Origin: Saccharopolyspora_D taberi
GTDB lineage: Bacteria > Actinomycetota > Actinomycetes > Mycobacteriales > Pseudonocardiaceae
Length of the DNA: 64,000 nt
Direction of reading: 5' to 3'
NCBI RefSeq assembly: GCF_039534165.1
Contig: NZ_BAAAUX010000014.1
Span: forward strand, 843,334-907,333
Shown: positions 46,307 to 55,115 of the stretch, one piece after another
Layout: each line of letters starts with the position of its first letter
How positions within the stretch are numbered: the stretch's first letter is position 1
Program-made: the position numbers and the translations under genes
The notes under the pieces: generated by a model
Told to the model about the DNA's origin: nothing
Seen by the model: the letters and a program-made list of their open reading frames with translations, nothing else
Database searches by the model: none

Positions 46307-47214
46307 CGGGCAACCGCCGCCCGACTTCTTTCCGAGACGAGCGAGACGACCGCGTCGGCGGGCAGGCGCAGCGCGTCACGGCGGTGGACGGAACCGGTCG
46401 AGCGCCCGGCAAGGACCCGCACCGTTCGCAGGAGCGTGAGCAGCAGGAACTCCGCAGCACCCAGGTACCTGGCGTAGAACCGCGCTTCGCTTCGCATCTT
46501 GCGGCGGCGCACCTCGGCCGCGTTCCAGGTACGCCCGGTCGAAACGCCTGCGAGGTGGACGATCTCCTCACGAGGATCGGTGTCGACGCGCCAGCCCCGG
46601 CGCTGCAACCGCCAGCAGACGTCGATGTCCTCGGCGTACATGAAGTAGTCCTCGGCGAAGCCCCCGATGTCCTCGAACGCGGGGCCGCGGAACACCAGGC
46701 ACGCGCCGACCAGCCAACGCGGCGTCCGCCCGTCGTTCCCGTTCTCGTCGTGCACCCGGGGTCCGCTCATGAGCAGATCCCACTCGCGGCGAACGGAACG
46801 GAACTCGTGGGCGACCTTCGCGCGCTGTCCTGCCGCGGAGCGCTGGACCCCGGGAGCGACCACGCCGAGCTCCGGGTCCTCCTCCAGGACGGACACGAGC
46901 CGCCGGAGGACCTGGCCGGGAAGCAGGCAGTCGGAGGCCATCGCGACGAGGTGCGCGGCCCCTGCTCCCTCCCGGGCGCCGCGATTGATCGCCGCACCAT
47001 AACCGCAGTTCTCCGGGACCGGAACGAGCGTCGCGCTGTTCCCCAGCCCCTCTTCCAGGAACGCCGTCGTTCCGGGGGTCGATGCCACGTCGACCACCAC
47101 GACCCGGGTTCCTTCCGGCGCACCATCGCGAACGGTGCGCACCGCTTCCAAGGTCAGCTCCTCGGTCCGGTAGTTCACGATGACGACGACGGTCGATCCG
47201 CGCTCGTCGGCCAT
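46303..47214 (-). CDS. GT2 glycosyltransferase, rhamnosyltransferase-like
   Basis: The 303-residue GT-A fold enzyme has VVVIVNYRTEE at the N-terminus, NCGYGAAINRGAREG, and the acceptor-site segment GGFAEDYFMYAEDIDVCWRLQRRGW (about 190-214), as in WbbL-type rhamnosyl and deoxyhexosyl transferases. The usual VDN-x-S is VDVAS. A short hydrophobic stretch near the C-terminus may touch the membrane. GGAGGAGG precedes the ATG. It is a good candidate for transferring the deoxysugar made with the 3-dehydrase and the RmlD-like reductase. Confidence 0.85.
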   Translation of the reverse strand: MADERGSTVVVIVNYRTEELTLEAVRTVRDGAPEGTRVVVVDVASTPGTTAFLEEGLGNSATLVPVPENCGYGAAINRGAREGAGAAHLVAMASDCLLPGQVLRRLVSVLEEDPELGVVAPGVQRSAAGQRAKVAHEFRSVRREWDLLMSGPRVHDENGNDGRTPRWLVGACLVFRGPAFEDIGGFAEDYFMYAEDIDVCWRLQRRGWRVDTDPREEIVHLAGVSTGRTWNAAEVRRRKMRSEARFYARYLGAAEFLLLTLLRTVRVLAGRSTGSVHRRDALRLPADAVVSLVSERSRAAVAR

Positions 47215-47254
47215 GTGCTCCCTCCTCCCGCATACCGGTGGGCGAAACGTTTCA

Positions 47255-47878
47255 TCACGTCATCGCTTCGAACGCCCCGGTGAGCGAGAGCCGTTCGACC
47301 ACGAACCCCTCGGCGAAGTCCGATCTCGCCGCGTGACCGGTGGTGCGCGCGATGGACACCAGGAGATCGACATCGATCCAACCGGCAGGCTGGACCTGGC
47401 TCCGGTGCTGCTCGACCAGTTCCGCCTTCGCGTCGAGGAACTCGCCGATGTCCACATAGGCGTTGGCGTTCGCGTCCCTGCTCGAAAGGCCCTTGTAGCA
47501 AAGGATCGAGCGTTCCCTGCGCAGCGCCGACATGGTGGCCAGGCTCGTCGTACGGTGATCCTGGTGCGAGTCGTTCGGATCGTGGACGTAGACGAGCGAG
47601 GGCGCGAACTCGGCCGCGACCTTCTCGATCAGTTCTATGGCCGGGAGCGTTTCCAGTGCCTTGTCCTGGAATCCGCCGAAGGTCAACGACGCCCCGAGCA
47701 GCTCGGCGGATCGTTCGGCCTCACGACGTCGCAGACGGCAGGATTCCTTCCCTTCGCGGAAGTCGTCGGTCATCACGACCATGTGGACATCGTCGTTTCG
47801 CTTGCGATGCCACAGCAGCGCACCGCCGCAGCCGATCTCGATGTCGTCCGGATGCGCGCCGATCGAGAGTACCCGCAT
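47255..47878 (-). CDS. PIG-L/LmbE-family N-deacetylase
   Basis: The 207-residue protein has the zinc-site motif AHPDDIEIGCGG (about 8-19) and a second site HDPNDSHQDH (about 98-107), typical of MshB and BshB enzymes. These remove the N-acetyl group from a glycosylated GlcNAc. With a GT4 gene two genes upstream the pair recalls MshA/MshB of mycothiol synthesis, but its place in this operon suggests deacetylation of an amino sugar in the product. GGAGGTG precedes the ATG. Confidence 0.88.
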   Translation of the reverse strand: MRVLSIGAHPDDIEIGCGGALLWHRKRNDDVHMVVMTDDFREGKESCRLRRREAERSAELLGASLTFGGFQDKALETLPAIELIEKVAAEFAPSLVYVHDPNDSHQDHRTTSLATMSALRRERSILCYKGLSSRDANANAYVDIGEFLDAKAELVEQHRSQVQPAGWIDVDLLVSIARTTGHAARSDFAEGFVVERLSLTGAFEAMT

Positions 47879-47913
47879 CTTTCACCTCCACTTGGTTCCA
47901 CATTCGACTGGCT

Positions 47914-48576
47914 TCACAGGAAGGGGACGAAGTGGTCCCAGGAGCGGTCCACGTCGTCGCGGGGTTCGAGCACGAGCAGGCGTTCGCGCCCGAGGTCGTC
48001 CCGCAGTCCGGGGCGGGCGGTGGTGCGCCACCCGAGGTTGTGCACGAAGAAGCCGACCGCGCCCCGCACGGACGGGAGATGGATGTCGTCCACCACGATC
48101 CGCCCGCCGGGCGACAGGCATCGAGCGAGGTGGTGCAGGTCCATCAGGACGTGCTCGAAGTGGTGGTCCCCGTCGACGAGCGCGAGGTCGAAGCGGACCG
48201 ACTGCCCGGCAAGGCCCGGCAGCCAGTCCTCGGACCGCCGCTGGACGAGGCGCACGTCGTCTTCGAGACCGGCCAGCTCCAGGGCCACGAGCCCCGCCGC
48301 GTCCCAGATCGAATGCTGGAAGGGATCCACCGCGACGTGCTTCGCGGCGCCCTCCGACCGGCGCGAGGCCAGGAAGATGGAGGCCACCCCGAGTCCCAGT
48401 CCGATCTCGACGGTGCGCTCGGCTCCCAGCCGGTCGGCCAGCTCCACGACGTAGTCGCAGGCGGGCAGCGGCATCGAGGTGTGCGAGGTCTTGAACTTCC
48501 GCCCGGTGCGGCCGAACGCGGTGTTCTCGCTGAACATCTCCTCCACGACGGCCCGTGCGCGTGCGTTGGTGCTCAA
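47914..48576 (-). CDS. Class I SAM-dependent methyltransferase
   Basis: The 220-residue methyltransferase has motif I TVEIGLGLGVASIFLA (about 55-70), AVDPFQ, a LALVDGDHHFEHVLMDL segment with a metal-binding-like Asp/His cluster, and GGRIVVDDIH. The last two are typical of the Methyltransf_24 and macrocin-O-methyltransferase-like groups that act on sugar or catechol hydroxyls. Its start overlaps the GT4 stop (ATGA). Sugar O-methylation of the glycan is likely. Confidence 0.82.
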   Translation of the reverse strand: MSTNARARAVVEEMFSENTAFGRTGRKFKTSHTSMPLPACDYVVELADRLGAERTVEIGLGLGVASIFLASRRSEGAAKHVAVDPFQHSIWDAAGLVALELAGLEDDVRLVQRRSEDWLPGLAGQSVRFDLALVDGDHHFEHVLMDLHHLARCLSPGGRIVVDDIHLPSVRGAVGFFVHNLGWRTTARPGLRDDLGRERLLVLEPRDDVDRSWDHFVPFL

Positions 48577-50030
48577 CTGGAACCAGCTCCCTTCTCGGGG
48601 TTTCGGCCGTCGAACCGGAGCCCGCCGTGGGCGAGCAGTTGGCGCGCGAGGGTCGGAGCGGGCACGTCGCTCGACAGCATCGTGCTGGGCGTGCGTGCGC
48701 GGAATTCGCCTTCCTGCTTGCCGATGGCGGTCTCCGGCGACCTGGCGGCACCGTCGACGAGCGTGATGTCGGCGATGTTGTACCGGCGTGAAAGATCGTC
48801 GGGCAACCGTTCGGGTGTGCTGTCTCCGGCCCAGATCAGGACGACTGACGCATCCCGGCTCCCGGTACTGGCCAGCTGGACCACCGACTCGGAAGACGCT
48901 CCGGGTTCGAGGGCGAGCGATGCGAGGGCCCCTGCCGAAGCGGCACGCATGGCTCCCGTGAGTTCGGATCTCGCCTCCGAGCTGACCTTCCCGCGGAGGA
49001 GGAAGACGAGAGGACGAGTCGTGGGTGCTTCCGAGGAGTTCCCCAAGAGCCTCCGGTACGCGCGGAGGTACAACGCGCTGACGGCGTGGTAGTTGAAGTG
49101 CTCCGCTCGCAGGCGACAGGCGACGGGATCGATGTCCGCCAACCGCTCGACCGCCTCGACCGCCTCGCCGACGCCGGATGCGAGGAACCCCGTGCGGCCG
49201 TGCTCGATCACCTCCGGAGCCGCGTTGGACCCCGACGCGATGACCGGGACTCCCGACGCGAGCGCCTCCAGCAACACCATCCCGAACGGCTCACCGTAGA
49301 GGTTCGGGAACAGGAGCGCCGAAGCGTGCCGGAGCAGTGCCCGCCGCTCGTGCTCGACCGCTTCTCCGAAGTAGACGATCTGGCTCCCGTCGATCTCGGG
49401 GGCGATCGACCGCAGGTAGAAGGACTGGTCCTTGGGGAAGACCGGGCCCGCCAGCACAAGCTTCCGACCCGACGCACGCGCGATGCTGATCGCGTCCATG
49501 ATGCCCTTCTTCTGCGACATCTTGGACAGGACCAGCAGGTACCCGCCGTCCTCGCCGCGCGGAACCCCGAACTCGGCGGTGTTGACGCACGGAGGTATCG
49601 GATCCGTGATCCGCGTACCACCGATGCGCTGCGCCTGATCGGCGGAGATCGGGACCAGCCACTGCCGGGAGATCCCGGTCCAGACGTCCTGCTGCTCCAG
49701 GTGGCAGGTCGTCATCACCTCGCTGCCGCGGACAGGTTCGAGGTACGGGGCGAGGACAGATTCGTGGTTGTGCACCAGGTCGTACTGCGGAGCGAGGCGG
49801 TGCACGAGCTCGGCGACGCGCTCCAGCACGCTTTCCACCCTCTTGACCGGAGCATCCGCTGCCGGGATGAGGCGCCGCGCTTTCGTGCGCGAGTCCCCGC
49901 TAGCGATGAGGTCGATCTCCTGGCCGTGCTCGAAGCAACCCTGCACGAGCTGGTCGACGATCCGCCCCACTGATCCGTACCGGTAGGGCGGAACACGCTC
50001 GGTCGACGGGCCGACGTACAGGATTCGCAT
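48573..50030 (-). CDS. GT4 glycosyltransferase with an extra C-terminal region
   Basis: The 485-residue protein has a GT-B glycosyltransferase in residues 1-345: RILYVGPSTERVPPYRYGSVG at the acceptor side, SKMSQKKGIMDAI, and FPNLYGEPFGMVLLEALASGVPVIAS (about 240-266), where the Glu-x7-Glu pattern binds the donor. About 140 further residues (RPLVFLLRGKV onwards) are not part of the usual fold and match nothing I recognise. It could attach GlcNAc or another hexose that the neighbouring deacetylase then processes. Confidence 0.85.
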   Translation of the reverse strand: MRILYVGPSTERVPPYRYGSVGRIVDQLVQGCFEHGQEIDLIASGDSRTKARRLIPAADAPVKRVESVLERVAELVHRLAPQYDLVHNHESVLAPYLEPVRGSEVMTTCHLEQQDVWTGISRQWLVPISADQAQRIGGTRITDPIPPCVNTAEFGVPRGEDGGYLLVLSKMSQKKGIMDAISIARASGRKLVLAGPVFPKDQSFYLRSIAPEIDGSQIVYFGEAVEHERRALLRHASALLFPNLYGEPFGMVLLEALASGVPVIASGSNAAPEVIEHGRTGFLASGVGEAVEAVERLADIDPVACRLRAEHFNYHAVSALYLRAYRRLLGNSSEAPTTRPLVFLLRGKVSSEARSELTGAMRAASAGALASLALEPGASSESVVQLASTGSRDASVVLIWAGDSTPERLPDDLSRRYNIADITLVDGAARSPETAIGKQEGEFRARTPSTMLSSDVPAPTLARQLLAHGGLRFDGRNPEKGAGSS

Positions 50031-50037
50031 TCCTCAC

Positions 50038-50652
50038 TCACCCTTTTCCGCAGGCGACCGTTTCGGTGTCGAACACCGTGTACTCGGCGTTCGCCGTGAT
50101 GACGTTGCGGTACTGCGACGCGGTGACGCCGACGCCGTGTTCGGCGATGTTGACGAGCATGATGATCGTGCTGTTGGAGGTGACCGTGATCGTGTACGGG
50201 GCTTCCGCCGCTGCCTCGGCGCAGCGTTCGGCCACGAACGACTCGGTCCGCGCGCGGAAGGACTCGAAGTCCTCGCCGAGCGGGATGTTCAAGCGTTCGA
50301 GACCGCGGCCGAGCTCCCGCCAGCGCTGGAGGGAATCGGCTGCTTCCGGGTACTTCTCGGCTGCCTCCGCGCGCGACAGGCCGTCGAGCACGCCCAGGCC
50401 CATGGGGCGGATGCGCTCGTCGGAATCGTGTGCGACGCCGAAGGAATCGGCCAGCAGCCGCGCGGTTTCCTCGATGTGGACGCGATCGCAGAAGAACACG
50501 CGGGACGGTGTCCCGAACGAGCTCGCGAGTTCCTTCGCCACGTCCCGCACCTGATCTCGCCCTTGACCGGTGAGCGGAAGTCCTGGTCCGCCGTGGCGAT
50601 CGAGGGCGTTCTTCTGCGAATGTCCGTGGCGGAGGAACACCATCCTGGTCAC
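50038..50652 (-). CDS. Histidine phosphatase (phosphoglycerate mutase-like)
   Basis: The 204-residue protein starts VTRMVFLRHGHSQKN, with the catalytic His in the RHG motif, and has RPMGLGVLDGLSRAEA and a C-terminal TVTSNSTIIMLVN region where the second active-site His is usually found. I do not see a clear His at that second position, which reads S or N here. The GTG start overlaps the upstream methyltransferase stop (GTGA). It probably dephosphorylates a sugar phosphate, for example the phosphodisaccharide expected from the GT20 enzyme. The odd second site lowers certainty about activity. Confidence 0.78.
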   Translation of the reverse strand: MTRMVFLRHGHSQKNALDRHGGPGLPLTGQGRDQVRDVAKELASSFGTPSRVFFCDRVHIEETARLLADSFGVAHDSDERIRPMGLGVLDGLSRAEAAEKYPEAADSLQRWRELGRGLERLNIPLGEDFESFRARTESFVAERCAEAAAEAPYTITVTSNSTIIMLVNIAEHGVGVTASQYRNVITANAEYTVFDTETVACGKG

Positions 50653-51536
50653 GGCCGCCTCCCCGCGCCGGCGGTGGGCGTCAGCACGTACAGGTCCTGG
50701 TAGGCATAGCCGTCGCGGCGACCGCTCCACCTCCCGGGGAGGTGGGTCACGATGCTCAGCCCCTCCTCGGCGAGGAGCTTTTCGAGCTGCTCCCGGTCGT
50801 AGGCGACGACGTGCTCGGGGCAGTCGGGGTGCTCCACCCGGCATCCGCCGTGTTCGTGCGCGAAGGTGTACACGCTGCGGCCACGGCTGATGTTGCTGGA
50901 GCTGGTCTCGTCGAGGACGAAGAACGACGTCACGAGATGTGCGCCGTCCCGCGCGACGCGGCGCGATTCGCGAAGGTACGTGGTGACCGCCGATGGCAGC
51001 ATGTGCGTGTACACCGAAGAACTCAGCACGAGGTCGAAGCTGGAGTCGTTGTACGGGAAGCGGATCTGCTCGGCGGTGCGGGCGCCCTTCGTGTGGTAGT
51101 GCTGGTTGTGCACGTCGAGGTGTTTGAACGAGATGCGGTCGCCACTCTCCCGCCACTGGCTCTTGCACCAGTCGACGGCCTCCGGAACGATGTCGAACCC
51201 GTGGTAGGAGCCGTCACGGGATAACGACCGGATGATCGCCCACGCCTTCCTGCCCACACCGCATCCCACGTCGAGCACCGCGCTGTCCGGCTTCATCCCG
51301 AACCGCTTGAGATATTTCTCGTACTCCCAGCCGTTGAAGAGGTAGTGGGCGGCGAACGGCGGTCCCTCGTAGAGCAGCGAGGTCGGCGGGATGCTTTGAC
51401 GGCTTGCGGCGCGGACCAGTCCGTCGACGGCGCGAAGTGCGACCTTCATCGGGCGGTTCGGTCTGCTCACCGGGCGGCTGGCAGCGATCGTCAGCGCTAG
51501 AGACTCCGCTGCGAAGCGGGCGTGCTCAATCATCAA
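50649..51536 (-). CDS. Class I SAM-dependent methyltransferase
   Basis: The 295-residue protein has a helical N-terminal region of about 85 residues and a Rossmann core with motif I VLDVGCGVGRKAWAI (about 87-101), HGFDIV, SSFDLVLSSSVYTHM and a post-motif LRESRRVARDGAHLV. Its order in operon 2 between the sugar kinase and the phosphatase suggests methylation of a sugar or glycan intermediate. It overlaps the sugar kinase gene by 11 bp. Confidence 0.85.
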   Translation of the reverse strand: MMIEHARFAAESLALTIAASRPVSRPNRPMKVALRAVDGLVRAASRQSIPPTSLLYEGPPFAAHYLFNGWEYEKYLKRFGMKPDSAVLDVGCGVGRKAWAIIRSLSRDGSYHGFDIVPEAVDWCKSQWRESGDRISFKHLDVHNQHYHTKGARTAEQIRFPYNDSSFDLVLSSSVYTHMLPSAVTTYLRESRRVARDGAHLVTSFFVLDETSSSNISRGRSVYTFAHEHGGCRVEHPDCPEHVVAYDREQLEKLLAEEGLSIVTHLPGRWSGRRDGYAYQDLYVLTPTAGAGRRP

Positions 51537-52275
51537 TCGGTTCCTTCCCCTGTCGGTCCGCTTCGTGAGCGAGACGGCTGAGGCCGGCGTAGGCGGCTGA
51601 CTTCGCCTCCCGAGCCGCCGCAGTGGGCTCGACGGTCAGATCCGGAACCGTCCTCGCCGCGAGCCTGTCGATGAGTTCGGGTGTCGACCGGGTGATCCCG
51701 CCCGCCAGGACCAGCAGGGAGGGCAGCGGGCCTCGCGCACGCATGCCTTCCAGCGCCTCCAGGAGCATCGAAACCACGAAGTCCACCTCTTCTGCGGTCA
51801 CGGGGTACGACAGGCGCTTGGCCTCGATGGTGGAGTTCAGGCAACCGTGACTGCGGCATCCCTCGCAGAAGTTCCGCCCGCCGACCGGGATGTGGCCCAT
51901 GTCCGCGTCGACTGCCGAACCGTTGCGCACCAAAGCGGTTCCGACGCCGGTGCCGAGCGCGGTGTAGAGCAGGTCTGGCGGTTGCGCGCCTTCGCCGGAC
52001 CTGAGAACCGCCTCGCCCAGGCCGGCCGCGACGGCATCGTTGACGAGCACTCCGATGGGGTGCAGGTCCAGCTCGTGCGCCGGGTCGGCGACGTCGGGCC
52101 ATCCGAGGTTCGACGCGTAGAGCACCTCCGGTGGACGGATGACGCCGGGCACGGCGAGGGCGTACCGGGCGCCGGGTTCTCGCCGCACCCCGTCGGAGAA
52201 CTGGAAACCCCCTTGTGCCTCAACACTGCTCTGGGCAGACGACCCACCGATCTCGACGAACACCCACCTGGGCAT
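51526..52275 (-). CDS. ROK-family sugar kinase
   Basis: The 249-residue ROK kinase has GVLVNDAVAAGLGEA (catalytic Asp, about 88), the phosphate loop ALGTGVGTALV, GHIPVG and a Cys cluster FCEGCRSHGCLNS, a variant of the ROK zinc motif CxCGxxGC. LAGGITRSTPEL follows. Its first ATP loop (FVEIGGSSAQSS) is altered from the usual D-x-G-G-T, and the protein is short for the family (about 300). It probably makes a hexose-6-phosphate, perhaps the acceptor for the GT20 enzyme. AGGAGGAG precedes the ATG, which overlaps the ATP-grasp stop. Confidence 0.8.
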   Translation of the reverse strand: MPRWVFVEIGGSSAQSSVEAQGGFQFSDGVRREPGARYALAVPGVIRPPEVLYASNLGWPDVADPAHELDLHPIGVLVNDAVAAGLGEAVLRSGEGAQPPDLLYTALGTGVGTALVRNGSAVDADMGHIPVGGRNFCEGCRSHGCLNSTIEAKRLSYPVTAEEVDFVVSMLLEALEGMRARGPLPSLLVLAGGITRSTPELIDRLAARTVPDLTVEPTAAAREAKSAAYAGLSRLAHEADRQGKEPIDD

Positions 52276-53276
52276 CAGACAGGCTCCTCCTGACGGACCC
52301 AATTCGCATTGTTCAACGGCTTTTCTTCGAAGTCGTTCGTGAAGTAGCGGCGCATGATCACGCCGGTGCGGTAAGCGAGCGCACGGTGATCCACCGGCAG
52401 GCGGAACAGTCCGTTCAGGTACTGCGCGGTCAACTGCGCCCCGGCCCGTTCCGAGAGCGGGAACCCACCGGCGAAGCGCGGGTTGACCTCCGTGAGGTGT
52501 ATCCCCGAGTCCGCGCCGAGAAATCCTTGCACGTTGCAGACCCCGCTCGCGCCGAGGGTGTCGAGCACCGCTGCGATCGTGCGGGCCGCACCGTCGTGGT
52601 GAATCGTCTCACTCACGACCGAGACGCCTGCTTTCGTCCTCCGGCGGATCCGCAGGACGATCGACGCCCGGCCGGCGCGGTCCACCAGGCAGTCGGCGGT
52701 GAACTCGTCGCCTTCGATCCTCGGCTGCACGATCAGGCCCGGGATCGCGCGACCAAGGGAGCGAGCTTGCGCGAGGTTCCGGCAGCGGAACGTGTCCTTC
52801 GCGCCCCTGCCGAAACGAGGCTTCACGATGAGGTCGCACCCGCCGGGAAGGTCCGGAGTGGACTGTTCCCCGTCGAGGGAAGCAGTGTGCGGCACCCGAA
52901 ACCCCCGCGCGGAGAGGAACTCGTAGAAGGCGAGCTTGTCGAGGCACAAGCGCAGGTACTCGGCATCTGGAATCCAGGCACGCGTCCCGGTTTCGTCGAA
53001 GGTGTCCGGTTTCCGCGCCAACTCCAGAAGCTCGGACTCGACGGTGCTGATCAACGCGTCCGCCCGCGCCTCACGGCAGGTGTCCCGCAACGCGGGCACG
53101 AAGTCGGGGGCGTCGGACGTCGGTATCAGCCGGGAGCGCTGGGCGTGGACGAAGCCCGGCGACCAGCTGTCCGCGTCCAGGCCGAGAACGTCGTAACCGT
53201 CCTCGTGCAACCGTTGGGCCAGGCTGTAGCCCGCTGTTCCGCCGACTCCGGTGACCGCGATCAATCCTCTGGACAC
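52275..53276 (-). CDS. ATP-grasp ligase (CarB/PylC-like fold)
   Basis: The 333-residue protein has an N-terminal Rossmann-like pre-ATP-grasp domain (IAVTGVGGTAGYSLAQRL, then LGLDADS) and an ATP-grasp core: DLIVKPRFGRGAKDT (about 140), EGDEFTADCLV and the metal-binding HLTEVNPRFAGGFPLS (about 267-282). It should activate a carboxylate as acyl phosphate and join it to an amine or thiol. Unlike the pseudo-CarB it keeps the E-x-N-P-R motif. It could add an extra amino acid to the peptide or link peptide and amino sugar. GTG start with GGAAGG upstream. Confidence 0.85.
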   Translation of the reverse strand: MSRGLIAVTGVGGTAGYSLAQRLHEDGYDVLGLDADSWSPGFVHAQRSRLIPTSDAPDFVPALRDTCREARADALISTVESELLELARKPDTFDETGTRAWIPDAEYLRLCLDKLAFYEFLSARGFRVPHTASLDGEQSTPDLPGGCDLIVKPRFGRGAKDTFRCRNLAQARSLGRAIPGLIVQPRIEGDEFTADCLVDRAGRASIVLRIRRRTKAGVSVVSETIHHDGAARTIAAVLDTLGASGVCNVQGFLGADSGIHLTEVNPRFAGGFPLSERAGAQLTAQYLNGLFRLPVDHRALAYRTGVIMRRYFTNDFEEKPLNNANWVRQEEPV

Positions 53277-53302
53277 ACCGGGACCTTCCGTGTTCGAGTG
53301 GC

Positions 53303-55003
53303 TTACTTGGTGATGAGGAACGAACCCATCGCGAGGGCGTCCATCTGCGAGGTGAACAGCAGTTTCAGCGCCTCCGGGGGCCGCGTGACGATCGGTTCCT
53401 CCCGCCCGTTCAGGCTCGTGTTGAGCACGGCGGGCGCACCCGTGCGCTTCTCCATCTCGCGCAGCAATGCGGTGTACGGGTCGTCTTCGCCGTAAGCGAC
53501 GCGCTGGACCCGGCTGGTTCCGTCGTCGTGGACGACGGCGGCCAGGCCGTCGACATCGACGGCGTCGAGGGCGAGCGCCATGTGGGGCGACGCCTGGTCC
53601 GCGTGCTTCCACCGGGTGTTCATGTACTCCCCGGGAAGCACGCTCGGGGAGAACGGGCGCCACGGTTCGCGGTTCTTGATCTGCGTGTTGGCGCGCCACG
53701 CCAGGTCGTCGCGGTCCGGCCTGGCGACGATGCTGCGCGCACCGAGCGCTCGGGGGCCGACTTCGGCGCGGCCCTGGAACCATCCCACCACACGTCCGTC
53801 GGCGACCAGGTCCGCGGTGTCCGCGGCGATGTCGTTGCTCCTCTTGTGGCTGATGCCGTAGCTGCCGAGGATTCCCGCGATGTCGCCGTCGGAGTAGCTC
53901 GGCCCGAGCCGCGCGTCGGTGATGTCGGGCCGGCGGTGATCACCGAGGGCGTTCAGCACCTCCACCGCCGCCCCCAAGGCGCCGCCCATGTCCGCGGCCA
54001 CCGGCGGCACGTAGATGCCGCGCAGGTTCGGGAGCCGGGTCAGCAGGGATCCCATTGCCTTGCAGTTGAGTCCGACACCACCCGCGACGCACAGGTGCTC
54101 CAGCCCCTCGCGCCGCAGGTAGGTCGAGGCGATGTCTTCGAGGTATTCCTCGAAGGTCTTCTGCAGGGAGGAGGCGAGATCGGCCGCCGCGTCGGCGACA
54201 GGCGGGTGGAGGCGGGCGCCGGTCACGCGGTCGTACCGCGGAGAACGCGGCCGGGAAGCTTCGAATCCGTACTGCTGCAGCCGCGATCCGAGCCACGACT
54301 CCGCCTCGTCGTAGTAGGCCCCGCCGAGTCTTCGGTTGTCGCGGACGACGTCTGCCATCCCGACTTCCTCCGGGCTGGGAAACCCCTGCCCGAAAGTTCG
54401 GAACTCGTCGAAGACGCCCGCGTACCGGGGCGTGCCGAGGGCGGCCAGCGCCATGGTCTTGCCTGCGTGCTGCCAGGAGCCCAGTCCGGTGTGCTCGGTG
54501 ACCATCTGGTAGAGCCAGCCCCAGGAATGCTGCAGGCCGGCGCTCGCCAGCTCGACCAGCCGGTCGCCGTCGGCCCGGTAGACCACCATCGACCTGGCGT
54601 CCCCGTAGCCGTCGATGGTGAGCACGAGCGACGAGCGGTACGGCGATGTGCGGTAGGCCGACGCGGCGTGCGCGAGGTGGTGGTCTACGTAAAACGTTTT
54701 AGGGAGATCACGACCCGCGAACGCGGAAGCGGACAGCTCGGCGTATTCGGGCGAGTCCGCGGAGATCTCGTCGACATCCCCGTCGAAGTGCGGATTCCAG
54801 GCCAAACCGACCGCGTCGACATCACCGAGTTCCACACCGGATTCCTCGAGCACCCAGTCGATGCAGCGGCGGGGCCCCGATCCGACGGCGTGCCGTTGTC
54901 TGCTGAGCCGCTCCTCCTCGACATAGGCCAGGATGACACCGTCTTCAACCAGGCACGCCGCGGCATCGTGGCGATAACCGCCGCTCAAGCCCAGGCATCT
55001 CAC
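53303..55003 (-). CDS. NodU/TobZ-family carbamoyltransferase, first gene of operon 2
   Basis: The 566-residue protein has all family motifs: LGLSGGYRHDAA, EEERLSR, DHHLAHAAS, IDGYGDA, AGGVGLNCKAMG, GRAEVGPRALGARS and LNTSLNGREEP. It lacks the C-terminal extension of the two operon 1 paralogues and is more like sugar O-carbamoyltransferases. With carbamoyl phosphate and ATP it would carbamoylate a hydroxyl, probably on the glycan made by the rest of operon 2. The start is GTG 55003 with AGGAGG 5 nt upstream; the longer open frame upstream runs through repeated regulatory DNA. Confidence 0.92.
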   Translation of the reverse strand: MRCLGLSGGYRHDAAACLVEDGVILAYVEEERLSRQRHAVGSGPRRCIDWVLEESGVELGDVDAVGLAWNPHFDGDVDEISADSPEYAELSASAFAGRDLPKTFYVDHHLAHAASAYRTSPYRSSLVLTIDGYGDARSMVVYRADGDRLVELASAGLQHSWGWLYQMVTEHTGLGSWQHAGKTMALAALGTPRYAGVFDEFRTFGQGFPSPEEVGMADVVRDNRRLGGAYYDEAESWLGSRLQQYGFEASRPRSPRYDRVTGARLHPPVADAAADLASSLQKTFEEYLEDIASTYLRREGLEHLCVAGGVGLNCKAMGSLLTRLPNLRGIYVPPVAADMGGALGAAVEVLNALGDHRRPDITDARLGPSYSDGDIAGILGSYGISHKRSNDIAADTADLVADGRVVGWFQGRAEVGPRALGARSIVARPDRDDLAWRANTQIKNREPWRPFSPSVLPGEYMNTRWKHADQASPHMALALDAVDVDGLAAVVHDDGTSRVQRVAYGEDDPYTALLREMEKRTGAPAVLNTSLNGREEPIVTRPPEALKLLFTSQMDALAMGSFLITK

Positions 55004-55047
55004 ATCTTCCTCCTCGGAGTCTCGACAAGTTCCGCGAGGGCGAAGCG

Positions 55048-55091
55048 TCCGCCGGGCGATGTGCTCCAACATCGCCGCATCGCCCGGCGGA
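55048..55091. promoter_or_regulatory. 14-bp inverted repeat in the leader of operon 2
   Basis: TCCGCCGGGCGATG (55048-55061) and CATCGCCCGGCGGA (55078-55091) are perfect complements with a 16-nt loop, 45 nt upstream of the carbamoyltransferase start codon. As RNA this would be a very stable hairpin in the leader. There is no U-run on the downstream side, so an operator or a leader structure is more likely than a simple terminator. Confidence 0.5.
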
Positions 55092-55115
55092 TAGCGAAAA
55101 TCAGTCCAGAACAGA

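Noticed and set aside
54690..54701. AT-rich palindrome TAAAACGTTTTA
   Set aside because: It lies inside the carbamoyltransferase coding sequence (LPKTFYVDHH) next to a catalytic motif, so it is most simply explained by codon choice.
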